From NCBI GenBank assembly GCA_002720865.1, contig PBIO01000014.1, positions 1-64,000 on the forward strand: a stretch of DNA of 64,000 nucleotides, read 5' to 3'. The position numbers and the translations under genes are program-made. The DNA is from Halobacteriovorax sp. Lineage in GTDB: Bacteria; Bdellovibrionota; Bacteriovoracia; Bacteriovoracales; Bacteriovoracaceae. Under the pieces are notes generated by a model that worked only from the letters and a program-made list of their open reading frames with translations, was not told the DNA's origin and searched no databases. This document shows, in pieces, positions 50,352 to 58,301 of the stretch (its first letter is position 1; each line of letters begins with the position of its first letter).

Positions 50352-52555
50352 TATTTAGCCTTCTTTACCGGTTTCTGTTTTTTAACCGGTTGTTTCTTAT
50401 CAATAGGTTCTGGATTCTTGTCAGCAGGTGGTAACTTGTCTGCTCCAGGAGGAGCATCATTTCGAAATAATCCTCTTGGGATTTTATAACCTTTCTTTTC
50501 AAGGACTTCGATGAATTTTGGAATAAAACCAGTTGCCTGGAATTCTCCTTCAATCTTCCCTTGCTTATTGATTCCTTTTTGATTGAACAAAAAGATATCT
50601 TGCAGAGTCACAACATCTCCCTGCATCCCTCCGATTTCTGTAATATGAGTCATCCTTCTTGAGCCATCATCAAGTCTAGACTGCTGAATTATCAAATGCA
50701 CTGAGGCAGCAATCATTTCTCTAATTGCTTTAGGACTTAGGCCCGCGCCTGCATATTGAACTAGAGTTTCTAAACGACCAATACATTCCCTTGGATTATT
50801 AGAGTGAACTGTAGTCATTGAACCATCGTGACCTGTACCCATGGCCTGAAGCATATCTAAGGTTTCACCACCCCGGCACTCCCCAACCACAATTCGATCA
50901 GGTCTCATCCTTAATGTTTGTTTAACCAGACAGCGAATATCAATTTCCCCATCACCTTCTAGAGATGGAGGCCTTGTTTCTAGTCTAACGACGTGATCTT
51001 GTGGAAAGTCCAATTCAGCAGAGTCTTCACAAGTGATAATACGTTCATTAGCTTGTATAAAACTTCCTAAAATATTAATAAGAGTCGTTTTACCAGAACC
51101 AGTACCACCAGAGACCACGATATTTCTATGTCCCTCAACGGCAATTCTTAAAAAGTCAGCCATATTTTGTGTAATAGAGCCAAACTTTACATAATCTTTA
51201 TAAGTTAACCTGTTCTCTGGAAATTTACGTATGGTAATCGTACAACCATCAAGAGCTGAAGGAGGAATGATAGCGTGAACCCTTGAGCCGTCATGCAGAC
51301 GCGCATCGACGTAAGGAGTTTTTTCATCAATCCTTCTTCCAATCGGAGCAACAATCCTTTCAATCACATTGAGCACCTGTCGGTCATTAGTAAAGGTCAC
51401 CGTTGATTTCTTTACCTTCCCACCGTGTTCATAAAAAATCTTCTCAGGACCAACCACCATGATTTCAGAAATACTCTTATCTGAAAGAAGATCCTCTAGT
51501 GGTCCAAGACCAAGGGCCTCGTCTAGAATTTCTTTAACAATCTGGTTCATATCCTCCCGACTCTCAAGAATTCCTTTCGTATCTTCCTTATTTAGAATTT
51601 CAACCACTACTTTTTTGGTTTGCTCTCTAAGAATAACCTGTGCCTTGGGATCATTATCATCAGATTTTTTTAAGTCCATTTCTTCTACTAAGGCTCTATG
51701 AATTCTTGACTTGAGATCGGTCCAGCTATTTTTACTGGCCACATCAGCTTTGCTACCAGGAGCATCTTTTTTAGCTGTAGTTCCAGTTGGCTTGTTTAAT
51801 TTTGCAAGGGACTTTAAAACACTTTTTTGAATTAATTTTCTAACTGTATCTTGCACACCATTGGCAAACGGCTTTCCCTTAGCAGCAATCATGGCAACAG
51901 TTTTTTTCTGCAGAGCCGCGACACAGGAACCATCATCCTTTGCAATGGCATTGAATACAGCTTTTCCCATTTGTTTCCCAATAACTTCAGGAGTTACTGG
52001 ATGTCCCTTTTGATATTGGTTCAAGAGAAGCTGAATCATATCTCTTGGAAAGAGCATTGTAGTGAGTTCTGAATTTAGCCTACGTGTTTGATTAACCGCC
52101 AAAATATCCGGAGTTACGACTAAGAAGATTAATGTGGAGAATTCTAATCCTTTCAAAGAAAGCTCAGTTAAGTCACTTCCACCATCAATAATAGTAATTG
52201 GAAAAATATTTGGAATGGCCTTTAGAGCTTTTCCAACTCCATCAGCGTTTACACTGGCCGCAGCCGTTGCATCTGAAGGCATACCAATATAACTTACACC
52301 GGCCTGATGAGAACCAATAAATTGCTGAATTGATCTAGGATCAATTGCACCATTAAACTCAGACAGATCTTTTACTGTTTTTTTTGATTTAATACCGGTT
52401 ATAAAGTCCTGATCTCCACCAGCCTTTTGATCAAAATCCAAAAGAAGAACTTTTTGTCTTGTCTCTTGAGCGTAAGCGAAGGCTAGGTTAGCGGCAACTT
52501 GTGATTTACCCAAACCTCCCTTTCCACCAATAATAGAGATTATATGACCGGCCAT
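50351..52555 (-). CDS. Fused TadZ/CpaE-CpaF: MinD-like ATPase joined to pilus assembly ATPase
   Basis: 734 residues. Residues 1 to about 255 form a ParA/MinD-like domain with the deviant Walker A GGKGGLGKSQVAANLA. A Lys/Ala-rich linker (about 256-280) leads to the CpaF/TadA secretion ATPase (about 280-690): VSEIMVVGPEKIFYEH, Walker A VVSGGTGSGKTTLINIL, RIVVGECRGGETLDMLQAMGTGH and MIAASVHLIIQQSRL. A Pro/Lys tail follows. CpaE positions the machine and CpaF powers pilin polymerisation; here both reside in one chain. I see no stop or frameshift between them. Confidence 0.93.
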   Translation of the reverse strand: MAGHIISIIGGKGGLGKSQVAANLAFAYAQETRQKVLLLDFDQKAGGDQDFITGIKSKKTVKDLSEFNGAIDPRSIQQFIGSHQAGVSYIGMPSDATAAASVNADGVGKALKAIPNIFPITIIDGGSDLTELSLKGLEFSTLIFLVVTPDILAVNQTRRLNSELTTMLFPRDMIQLLLNQYQKGHPVTPEVIGKQMGKAVFNAIAKDDGSCVAALQKKTVAMIAAKGKPFANGVQDTVRKLIQKSVLKSLAKLNKPTGTTAKKDAPGSKADVASKNSWTDLKSRIHRALVEEMDLKKSDDNDPKAQVILREQTKKVVVEILNKEDTKGILESREDMNQIVKEILDEALGLGPLEDLLSDKSISEIMVVGPEKIFYEHGGKVKKSTVTFTNDRQVLNVIERIVAPIGRRIDEKTPYVDARLHDGSRVHAIIPPSALDGCTITIRKFPENRLTYKDYVKFGSITQNMADFLRIAVEGHRNIVVSGGTGSGKTTLINILGSFIQANERIITCEDSAELDFPQDHVVRLETRPPSLEGDGEIDIRCLVKQTLRMRPDRIVVGECRGGETLDMLQAMGTGHDGSMTTVHSNNPRECIGRLETLVQYAGAGLSPKAIREMIAASVHLIIQQSRLDDGSRRMTHITEIGGMQGDVVTLQDIFLFNQKGINKQGKIEGEFQATGFIPKFIEVLEKKGYKIPRGLFRNDAPPGADKLPPADKNPEPIDKKQPVKKQKPVKKAK

Positions 52556-54064
52556 CTATCTCCTTCTCTTTCTAAACTTTCGTTTAATCTCTTCTGTTCC
52601 AGCAGAAGCTGATTCTAGAATCTCAGGAGTTACAAAAACTGCGAATTGACTTCTATTAGTTGTATAAGTTTTTCCTCTAATAAATTGAAAGAGTGCAGTA
52701 GCGCCATCAGCTGCCTCTTCATTTGGAAAAGGATCCTTGTCAAAATCGGTACTACTTCTATTGACGACGATACCGCCGATTACGGCTGAGTCTTTAGATT
52801 TAACAACAATGCTGGTTTTAATCTTATTATTAAGCTGTTCAGGAGAAACAGAATCCCCTTGATTAACACTAACATTAAGCCCAACACTTAATTCAACTTT
52901 TTCTTCCGCCAGTATCTTAGGTGTCACATTTAAATCAAATCCACCAGTCGTTGTTACCACTCTTTGAGTTTCACCTGATCCAACCGGAGTATTTTTTGAA
53001 ATTGATTTATTGATATTGGCTGCAAAATTATTTTTTACAATTATCACCCCTGACTGAATAACCCTAGCAAAGCCAGCATTTTTTGCAGAAGTTAACTTTG
53101 GAAAAAGGTTTGAAATCGTTCCCGAAAGAGTTCCCTCCGATCTTGTCGTAACAGATCCTGCTCCAGTTTTACCAAATGAAATTGAACCGCCACCACCAGA
53201 TAGCAATGGAGTCCATTTAAATCCAAAAATTTTGTTATAGTCTTTAGTTAATTCAACAAATTGAGTCGTAATTTTAACAAGCTTTGGAATAGGTGCTGGC
53301 TGTTTCTTAGGATTCACTTGAATAAAATTTTGAATTATAGATCTTCCTGCTTTTTGAACCGAGTCAGTTCTTCTCGCTAGGTTTTCTAATAAATCAGGAA
53401 TATAAGCTGCCGCAATACTCTCTGCCTTATTCCGATCAGGAACAGAACTTACGATACCCTCTAGCCAAAAGAGTCCATTTATAACTCTTACCGTAACATC
53501 TCTAAGCTGATTCTTTTGAATCTCCTCTTGCATCTTTCTAGCTATAATTTTTTGTGTATGAGGACTAAGCTCTACTAATCGTAAAACGTCTTTATATTTG
53601 TCTTTTTCAAGAACAACAACAACTCTCCCAATATCACCTGGAACAACGATTTTGCCACCGACATAAACATTATCACCGGCGATTCCGATCTCAAGGCCTT
53701 CAACAGCACCAAGAAGTTTTGGGTCTCTCAATTCTTGAACAATATTAGAAAGGTCATTAGCTGTAATATTTACGACATAAACAAGTTTTAGATCTCCAAC
53801 AGTATTTCTTAAAGAAACGGTTGTCTTCCCTGGCTTTATACCTTTAAGAATAATCTCTCTCTTGGATGGGATTAGGACATAATCTAAAAAGCTTGAATTA
53901 CCTACAAGAACATTTCTATCTACCGCGAAATCATACTTTTCAACTTTATCAATTCCGAGAACTATATCAACGTTCTTTTCGGGCACCTTTTCATCGTCTT
54001 TTGCTTGAGCAAACAAAACACTAGGAAAACTTAATGAAAGTATTAGTAATAGTCTAACGACCAC
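52556..54064 (-). CDS. cpaC: Tad outer-membrane secretin (CpaC/RcpA)
   Basis: 502 residues. Signal peptide MVVRLLLILSLSFPSVLFAQA. N-terminal pilus-assembly domain with NSSFLDYVLIPSKREIILKGIKPGKTTVSL, a BON-like region (RDVTVRVINGLFWLEGIVSSV), then a secretin domain from about residue 265 (KITTQFVELTKDYNKIFGFKW, FARVIQSGVIIVKNNFAANIN, FDLNVTPKILAEEKVELSV, SIVVKSKDSAVIGGIVVN). Forms the outer-membrane ring for the Flp pilus. Overlaps the cpaB gene by 11 bases. Confidence 0.93.
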   Translation of the reverse strand: MVVRLLLILSLSFPSVLFAQAKDDEKVPEKNVDIVLGIDKVEKYDFAVDRNVLVGNSSFLDYVLIPSKREIILKGIKPGKTTVSLRNTVGDLKLVYVVNITANDLSNIVQELRDPKLLGAVEGLEIGIAGDNVYVGGKIVVPGDIGRVVVVLEKDKYKDVLRLVELSPHTQKIIARKMQEEIQKNQLRDVTVRVINGLFWLEGIVSSVPDRNKAESIAAAYIPDLLENLARRTDSVQKAGRSIIQNFIQVNPKKQPAPIPKLVKITTQFVELTKDYNKIFGFKWTPLLSGGGGSISFGKTGAGSVTTRSEGTLSGTISNLFPKLTSAKNAGFARVIQSGVIIVKNNFAANINKSISKNTPVGSGETQRVVTTTGGFDLNVTPKILAEEKVELSVGLNVSVNQGDSVSPEQLNNKIKTSIVVKSKDSAVIGGIVVNRSSTDFDKDPFPNEEAADGATALFQFIRGKTYTTNRSQFAVFVTPEILESASAGTEEIKRKFRKRRR

Positions 54065-54878
54065 TTATACCTCTCCCTTTATTTTTCTCATTAAAGAAAG
54101 CTTTTGCCTCGGCTGCATCTTCTGCTCCAAGAACATCAAAAATCTTGATTCCTCTAATTCTTTCGATTTTCTTATCATTATTATTTCTAAGAGTTAGATA
54201 TGGTGGGACACCAGAATAAGTTAAAAGATAAACTAATTTTTGAGCCTCGTAGGGGTCTAGCTCTAGTGTAACAGTATTATATTTACTATAAGTGGCAACA
54301 TTCATTTTTTTAATAACTGGTGGGACCTTCACTCCAATGATTGGAATCGAGTTTGTCATACTCATCCCCGTTGAAAGAATCAGGACGTCTTGAAGAATTG
54401 TTTTAATTTTTTGTAAGTCTTTCCTACCAGGAGCATAGTTAATTGAAGCCAGGACATCGACACGATCTCCTGGTTTCAATAATTTACTAACCGCTTGGTT
54501 CTCTGTGATTTGAATAGCTACCGCTCTTTTACCAACGGAAACTTGTCTTGCTAAACCTGTTCTTGCACCGGGAAAGATAACTCTTGGTTTTGTTATCTGC
54601 TCGCCCTTTCGAATCGGCACTGTTGCAACGGTGTTTTCAACTTCAGAAATTTTTGAAAAACCACCTGGCATCTTAAAGTTCTTAGGAACTGGCTTAATGG
54701 TTACTTTTGAATCATCGATCAACTCTAATTCAGCAATATCCTTTTTGGCGATAACAACTGTTGTCTTGGTTCCATACTGTTGAGTAATTTGAGTTTCTTT
54801 ATCATCAATATAGGTATTAACCATGAGGGCCGCCAGAGCAGCAATTATCAAGGCTAAGGTAAACGCGCGCGTATTCAT
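54054..54878 (-). CDS. cpaB: Tad pilus assembly protein CpaB/RcpC
   Basis: 274 residues. N-terminal membrane anchor MNTRAFTLALIIAALAALMV, then a SAF domain (VVIAKKDIAELELIDDSKV) and the RcpC/CpaB core AVAIQITENQAVSKLLKPGDRVDVLASI. It is thought to link the secretin with the periplasmic part of the Tad machine. It overlaps the cpaC start and begins 82 bases after the second TadE-like gene. Confidence 0.92.
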   Translation of the reverse strand: MNTRAFTLALIIAALAALMVNTYIDDKETQITQQYGTKTTVVIAKKDIAELELIDDSKVTIKPVPKNFKMPGGFSKISEVENTVATVPIRKGEQITKPRVIFPGARTGLARQVSVGKRAVAIQITENQAVSKLLKPGDRVDVLASINYAPGRKDLQKIKTILQDVLILSTGMSMTNSIPIIGVKVPPVIKKMNVATYSKYNTVTLELDPYEAQKLVYLLTYSGVPPYLTLRNNNDKKIERIRGIKIFDVLGAEDAAEAKAFFNEKNKGRGISGR

Positions 54879-54960
54879 ATAACCACCGTTAGTTATTGGT
54901 TTTATTAAATTTTATCAGGGTTTAGGGGTAGATTAATGCAGGGAAACTTATTCCCGTCGG

Positions 54961-55470
54961 TTAACTTCCATCTCCTAAGATGCAGTTACTCGTGGCGCCT
55001 CGGGCTTGATCCCAATTATAGGTACTATCGTCTTTTAGAATATAAGTAGCTGAGCAAACTCCATAGAAAGTCAGGGGCTTTACAAAAATACTTGAGCCCG
55101 CTTCTTTGGCTTTCTCATCACATTTCTCATCGGAAGAACTATATAAGGTACTGTATTTATAGCAAGTTCCATATTGTTCGCTGCTACCCGTTTTTTTTTC
55201 GGCCCATCCAATTGAGGCAGCACTTACACTCGTAAGTCCCTCTTGGCCTAAAGAACTAAGATCGGACTTAACCGGCAACATAGAATTACCTTTTAAAATA
55301 TAATAAAAATACCCTCGCGTAGCTTTTTGCTGATTTATCGAACCATTAATTGCACTTCCAGTATTAAAAAGCACAGTGGCAAAATAAACCAAAAAGGGCA
55401 TGAACAGGATTAACTCAAATATTGCCTGTCCTTTTTCCTCTTCTATTTTATCTAAAAAATTAGCAGCCAT
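54961..55470 (-). CDS. TadE/G-like pseudopilin
   Basis: 169 residues. The N-terminal GQAIFELILFMPFLVYFATVLFNTG is the TadE-type signature: KG-Q, Glu at +5, then a hydrophobic helix. The outer part has six Cys (CYKYS, EKCDEKAKE, YGVCSATY, SNCILGDGS), which may form disulfides. It overlaps the previous gene by 11 bases. Minor pilin or pilus-tip candidate. Confidence 0.78.
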   Translation of the reverse strand: MAANFLDKIEEEKGQAIFELILFMPFLVYFATVLFNTGSAINGSINQQKATRGYFYYILKGNSMLPVKSDLSSLGQEGLTSVSAASIGWAEKKTGSSEQYGTCYKYSTLYSSSDEKCDEKAKEAGSSIFVKPLTFYGVCSATYILKDDSTYNWDQARGATSNCILGDGS

Positions 55471-55984
55471 TATCCATCACCGTCGTATTATGATTGCAGC
55501 CACCAGCGCCCAAGGCCCGAAAAGCTTCACAAATTCTTTCTACACACTCAGCAATAGTAGGCTCTTTTCCTAAAAAGGATTCTGATTTGAATTTCAATTT
55601 ATCTGTAGTTCCTACATTTCCAAAGATTGAAAAACGATCTTCATATTCTACTATTGTTCCCACAAACAGATTATTATCAACAGTTCCTGGAAGGTTATAC
55701 TCTTTCGTTATTTCAATTCCACCTAGAACATCTTCTACATTAAATCCATTCCAAACTTCTTCAGCGACTTGTCTTGATTTTGTGTCACTACCGTCAACCT
55801 GGTTACTATTGGCTTCTTGAACCAACAGAGCTCGACTGGCCATAAAATTTGCATAGTGAACAACATAGCCATTGGTAAAATTTAAGGCCATTTTTACATA
55901 AAGAAATACAAAGCCGATAACCATCATAAAACTTATGATAAACTCAACTGTCGATTGTCCTTCTTCGTTTTTAGTCATCATCAT
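55460..55984 (-). CDS. TadE-like pseudopilin
   Basis: 174 residues. MMMTKNEEGQSTVEFIISFMMVIGFVFLYV is a TadE-type prepilin leader and helix. The soluble part includes ASRALLVQEAN and NGFNVEDVLGGIEITKEYNL and ends with ECVERICEAFRALGAGGCNHNTTVMDNGC, which has four Cys. Only 2 bases separate it from the preceding Flp-like gene. Likely a minor pilin processed by the prepilin peptidase at 56271. Confidence 0.78.
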   Translation of the reverse strand: MMMTKNEEGQSTVEFIISFMMVIGFVFLYVKMALNFTNGYVVHYANFMASRALLVQEANSNQVDGSDTKSRQVAEEVWNGFNVEDVLGGIEITKEYNLPGTVDNNLFVGTIVEYEDRFSIFGNVGTTDKLKFKSESFLGKEPTIAECVERICEAFRALGAGGCNHNTTVMDNGC

Positions 55985-55986
55985 TC

Positions 55987-56274
55987 CTATGGGTATTTTT
56001 CAGCAGGAGCAAAAAACCTAGATTCGCCATTTACTTTATCAAAATATGTTTCGTGCTCTCTTTCATAGTTTGATTCATCTTCCTCTCCCATTCTACCGTG
56101 TCTATAAGCATAAATCATCCTCACATACATCAGTTTCATCATTTCTGATTCACTTCCAACGAAGCGCTTTACTATGGGACTATTTAAAAAAGCGAGCGCT
56201 AGAGAAATAATAACCGCCAGTAAGAGAATATATTCAACTGTACTCTGTCCTTTTTGATTGAGGTACTTTCTCAT
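55987..56274 (-). CDS. Flp-like pilin with extended C-terminus
   Basis: 95 residues. MRKYLNQKGQSTVEYILLLAVIISLALAFLNSP carries the Flp motif G-QSTVEY with Glu+5 and Tyr+6, then a longer charged C-terminus (YRHGRMGEEDESNYEREHETYF). I chose ATG 56274, which overlaps the prepilin-peptidase stop as ATGA and has GAGGG seven bases upstream. A frame opening at 56304 lies in the peptidase gene. Probably a minor or alternative Flp pilin. Confidence 0.82.
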   Translation of the reverse strand: MRKYLNQKGQSTVEYILLLAVIISLALAFLNSPIVKRFVGSESEMMKLMYVRMIYAYRHGRMGEEDESNYEREHETYFDKVNGESRFFAPAEKYP

Positions 56275-56771
56275 TCCCATACCCTCGCTACAAAGCCAAA
56301 CCAAACCCAGGACATTAATATCACTGGGGCATATGTAAATTTTTTCCCAAAAACACCTTTTATAATACCTACATTTTTTCTTTCAAAAGCAAAGGCTAGC
56401 TTCTTTTTGTTTTGATAGATATTAATAAAAAAGGACATACCTCCAACTAAAATCGTCGAGTAAATTAAAGTATAAAAAGCTTGATCCTGTAACTCATAAG
56501 GAACCATCAAAAATAGTGAGAAGAGATATTTCGAATCACCAGCTCCCATGATGTTCAATTGGAACAGCATAAAACCTACAAAAATAAAGGCTATTGGTAA
56601 GAAGAAATTTTGAATTCCCCAAATATACACTTTTGGAAGAAAGATTGATAAAAGGACAAAAGCTAAGACATTTATAAGAAACCAATAATTTGAGATTTTA
56701 GCAGTTTTAAAGTCGATCCAAGCAACAATCAACAACTCAAAAAAAATAAGAAGGAATACGTACAAAGGCAC
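56271..56771 (-). CDS. cpaA: Tad prepilin peptidase (A24, CpaA/TadV type)
   Basis: 166 residues with about five spans. The two catalytic Asp are in LIVAWIDFKTAKISNYW and NIMGAGDSKYLFSLF (GxGDxK type). It lacks the N-terminal methylase domain of PilD, as is usual for TadV. It cleaves the Flp and TadE leaders after Gly. Its start touches the stop of the neighbouring Flp-like gene (one base), and its stop overlaps the next start. Confidence 0.9.
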   Translation of the reverse strand: MPLYVFLLIFFELLIVAWIDFKTAKISNYWFLINVLAFVLLSIFLPKVYIWGIQNFFLPIAFIFVGFMLFQLNIMGAGDSKYLFSLFLMVPYELQDQAFYTLIYSTILVGGMSFFINIYQNKKKLAFAFERKNVGIIKGVFGKKFTYAPVILMSWVWFGFVARVWE

Positions 56772-56989
56772 TATTCACTTCCTTGGTTCGTATAGCTATT
56801 GAAATAGCAATTAGACTGACAGACTCCCACCGTTAATTGTTGGGTTAGAGCATAGCCTAAGCTTCCCATAGAGCTTCCCACCATCTTTCCAAGGCCACTG
56901 ACAAAGTTCACAAGAATAAAGGCCATAAAGCTAAAGAGAAGAATATACTCCACTGTAGCCTGTCCCTTGCTATAAAGTTCTTTTAGCAT
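56771..56989 (-). CDS. Flp-like pilin
   Basis: 72 residues. MLKELYSKGQATVEYILLFSFMAFILVNFVSGLG has a leader of nine residues, then Q-A-T-V-E-Y with Glu+5 and a hydrophobic helix. The short soluble end has two Cys (VCQSNCYFNSYTNQ). It is separated from the abundant-pilin candidate at 57101 by a strong hairpin. Probable minor pilin. Confidence 0.8.
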   Translation of the reverse strand: MLKELYSKGQATVEYILLFSFMAFILVNFVSGLGKMVGSSMGSLGYALTQQLTVGVCQSNCYFNSYTNQGSE

Positions 56990-57023
56990 AAATTTAGATT
57001 AATAAATGGTCGAAAATACACAA

Positions 57024-57044
57024 GAGGGGAAAGAGCTTCCCCTC
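57024..57044 (-). terminator. Hairpin terminator/attenuator behind the first Flp gene
   Basis: GAGGGGAA (57024-57031) pairs with TTCCCCTC (57037-57044), loop of 5 bases. The minus-strand follow-up is only moderately T-rich (TTGTGTATTTT), so read-through into the rest of the tad locus is likely. This would raise the level of the first pilin over the assembly genes. Confidence 0.6.
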
Positions 57045-57100
57045 CTAAGTTATATAGGATTATTTCAAGTTAAATAGCAAAAGCAATGCTTAAGCTAGGA

Positions 57101-57289
57101 TTACTCGTCGAGCATTCCTTCAGCTTTACCAAATACCTTTGATACCAGACCTTCATCATCAGAAACTAACTTTCTCATGATAACTTCCTTAAACTTGAAA
57201 ACAACAGCTGCAACAACAGCAACTAAGAGAATATACTCAGTTGAAGTCTGTCCGCTCTCGTCTTTAATGTAGGCAATAAAATTTTTCAT
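57101..57289 (-). CDS. Flp pilin, probable major subunit
   Basis: 62 residues. MKNFIAYIKDESGQTSTEYILLVAVVAAVVFKFKEV has the classical Flp leader, G-Q cleavage site, Glu+5/Tyr+6 and helix. It is the first gene of the tad locus, has a good ribosome-binding site (GGGAG) and is followed by an attenuator-like hairpin, all fitting the most abundant pilin. Its upstream region holds a near-perfect 19-bp inverted repeat (57366-57384) and a weak sigma-28-like motif (TCAAGTAA-N12-GCCGAAGA, 57316-57343). Confidence 0.85.
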   Translation of the reverse strand: MKNFIAYIKDESGQTSTEYILLVAVVAAVVFKFKEVIMRKLVSDDEGLVSKVFGKAEGMLDE

Positions 57290-57365
57290 AACTACTCCCT
57301 AATTCAGTCACTACTTCTTCGGCTGGTTTCTCAAATTACTTGAGCGAAAAATCCCGAAAAATCCA

Positions 57366-57384
57366 TGACACAATAATTGGGTCA
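57366..57384. promoter_or_regulatory. 19-bp inverted repeat upstream of the flp gene
   Basis: TGACACAATAATTGGGTCA: nine-base arms TGACaCAAT and ATTGgGTCA with one mismatch around a central A. It lies 77 bases ahead of the flp start and about 100 ahead of the 6S RNA on the other strand. It could be the operator of a dimeric regulator. Confidence 0.45.
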
Positions 57385-57452
57385 CTTCCTATTACTCTAC
57401 TATTTTACTCTTTTTTTTAATGCGATGCAATATATATTATATAAGTGCCTGA

Positions 57453-57481
57453 TTTTACGAGAATTCAGGTATTTGTATACT
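57453..57481 (+). promoter_or_regulatory. Promoter of the 6S RNA gene
   Basis: TTTTAC (57453-57458), a 17-base spacer and TATACT (57476-57481), placing the start at about 57488, right at the beginning of the closing stem of the RNA. Confidence 0.5.
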
Positions 57482-57487
57482 TTTTCC

Positions 57488-57705
57488 TCTTGCCTTGAGT
57501 GCTTACAACTAAGGCCGGTATAATGTTATTGGGTCTTGTAGTTGGCAAACTAAGTTTCGCCCTACAAATTTTATTAATGGGAGCGGTCCCTGGTCACGGT
57601 GAGCAAGCTCAAACAGGCAACTGGATTGAGAAGCCTAAAGTGATTACTAACTGCAGCCACCTGTCGATTGACGGGCGGAACCATGAAAAGCCCTCCAAGG
57701 CCCAC
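57488..57705 (+). ncRNA. ssrS: 6S RNA candidate
   Basis: 6S RNA binds and holds the sigma-70 RNA polymerase by imitating an open promoter. Seen here: a closing stem GCCTTG (57492-57497) with CAAGGC (57696-57701), extended by AG/CT and GCTT/AAGC (57501-57504 with 57688-57691); GGTGAGCAAGCTCAAACAG near 57598, then GAGAAGCCTAAAGTG near 57630. The E. coli 6S has GGUGAGCAUGCUCGG and GAGAAGCCUUAAAACUG in the same order. A T-run (57706-57711) ends the unit. Length about 218, slightly longer than usual (about 185). A 107-codon open frame over it (57499-57822) has no coding character. Confidence 0.8.
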
Positions 57706-57770
57706 TTTTTTCTTTCCTTCATCTATCGCGCTTCATTGACACTTTACCCCTTAAAATTCATCATTAACTT

Positions 57771-58301
57771 ATGGAAACAACAACATTTGAAAATATCGAT
57801 ACTACGTGGATTGAAAATATAGCTCTCGAAGAGATTAATATGGATGAGTCCGGTGTAATCAATATGGATTCACATCTCGATACTTATCAACTTTTAGAAG
57901 AAGAAAGTATTCAGTTCTTAGATCAAATTAGAGATCGTGTTGAGTTGTTTGTTTGTAAATTCAATCAATACCGTTCCAGTATGAATTCTGGTCACCAGGT
58001 TAAAATTTTTAAGATATCTAATACTGTTAACGACTTTATGCTCTTTAGAAATAGCCTTAGATTAATTTTTTCTAGAAAAGCTAACGATCTAATTTCAATT
58101 GGTTTTTTATCAAGTGGTAACGATATGTTAAGCCCAAGGCTAAATATTCAGCAAACTTCCGGTTCAGAAGCTGCTCATGAAATAAGAGCGCATGTAGGTG
58201 CTTTTAATAATATTACTTGGACCTTTCAGGGTGAAAGAGTTGATATTGACTCAATGGTTAAGCATTATGTTGCTGAGTTTTTACGTCAGTCGGCTAGATA
58301 A
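57771..58301 (+). CDS. Unknown soluble protein
   Basis: 176 residues: acidic start METTTFENIDTTWIENIALEE, then ESIQFLDQIRDRVELFVCKFNQYRSS, FMLFRNSLRLIFSRKANDLISIGFL and a C-terminal helix MVKHYVAEFLRQSAR. No membrane segment, no motif I recognise. It begins 65 bases behind the 6S RNA. TTGACA (57736-57741) with a poor CATCAT -10 would put transcription at or next to the ATG. The start is uncertain: ATG 57840 has GAAGAG upstream. It overlaps the next convergent gene by 8 bases. Confidence 0.75.
   Translation: METTTFENIDTTWIENIALEEINMDESGVINMDSHLDTYQLLEEESIQFLDQIRDRVELFVCKFNQYRSSMNSGHQVKIFKISNTVNDFMLFRNSLRLIFSRKANDLISIGFLSSGNDMLSPRLNIQQTSGSEAAHEIRAHVGAFNNITWTFQGERVDIDSMVKHYVAEFLRQSAR

Noticed and set aside
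57316-57343. Sigma-28 promoter of flp as a separate feature
   Set aside because: The spacer is one base too long and the -35 match is partial, so it is only mentioned as a possibility.
57499-57822. Open frame of 107 codons on the plus strand
   Set aside because: It covers the 6S RNA candidate, has no family resemblance and no ribosome-binding site, and runs into the start of the 57771 gene in another frame.
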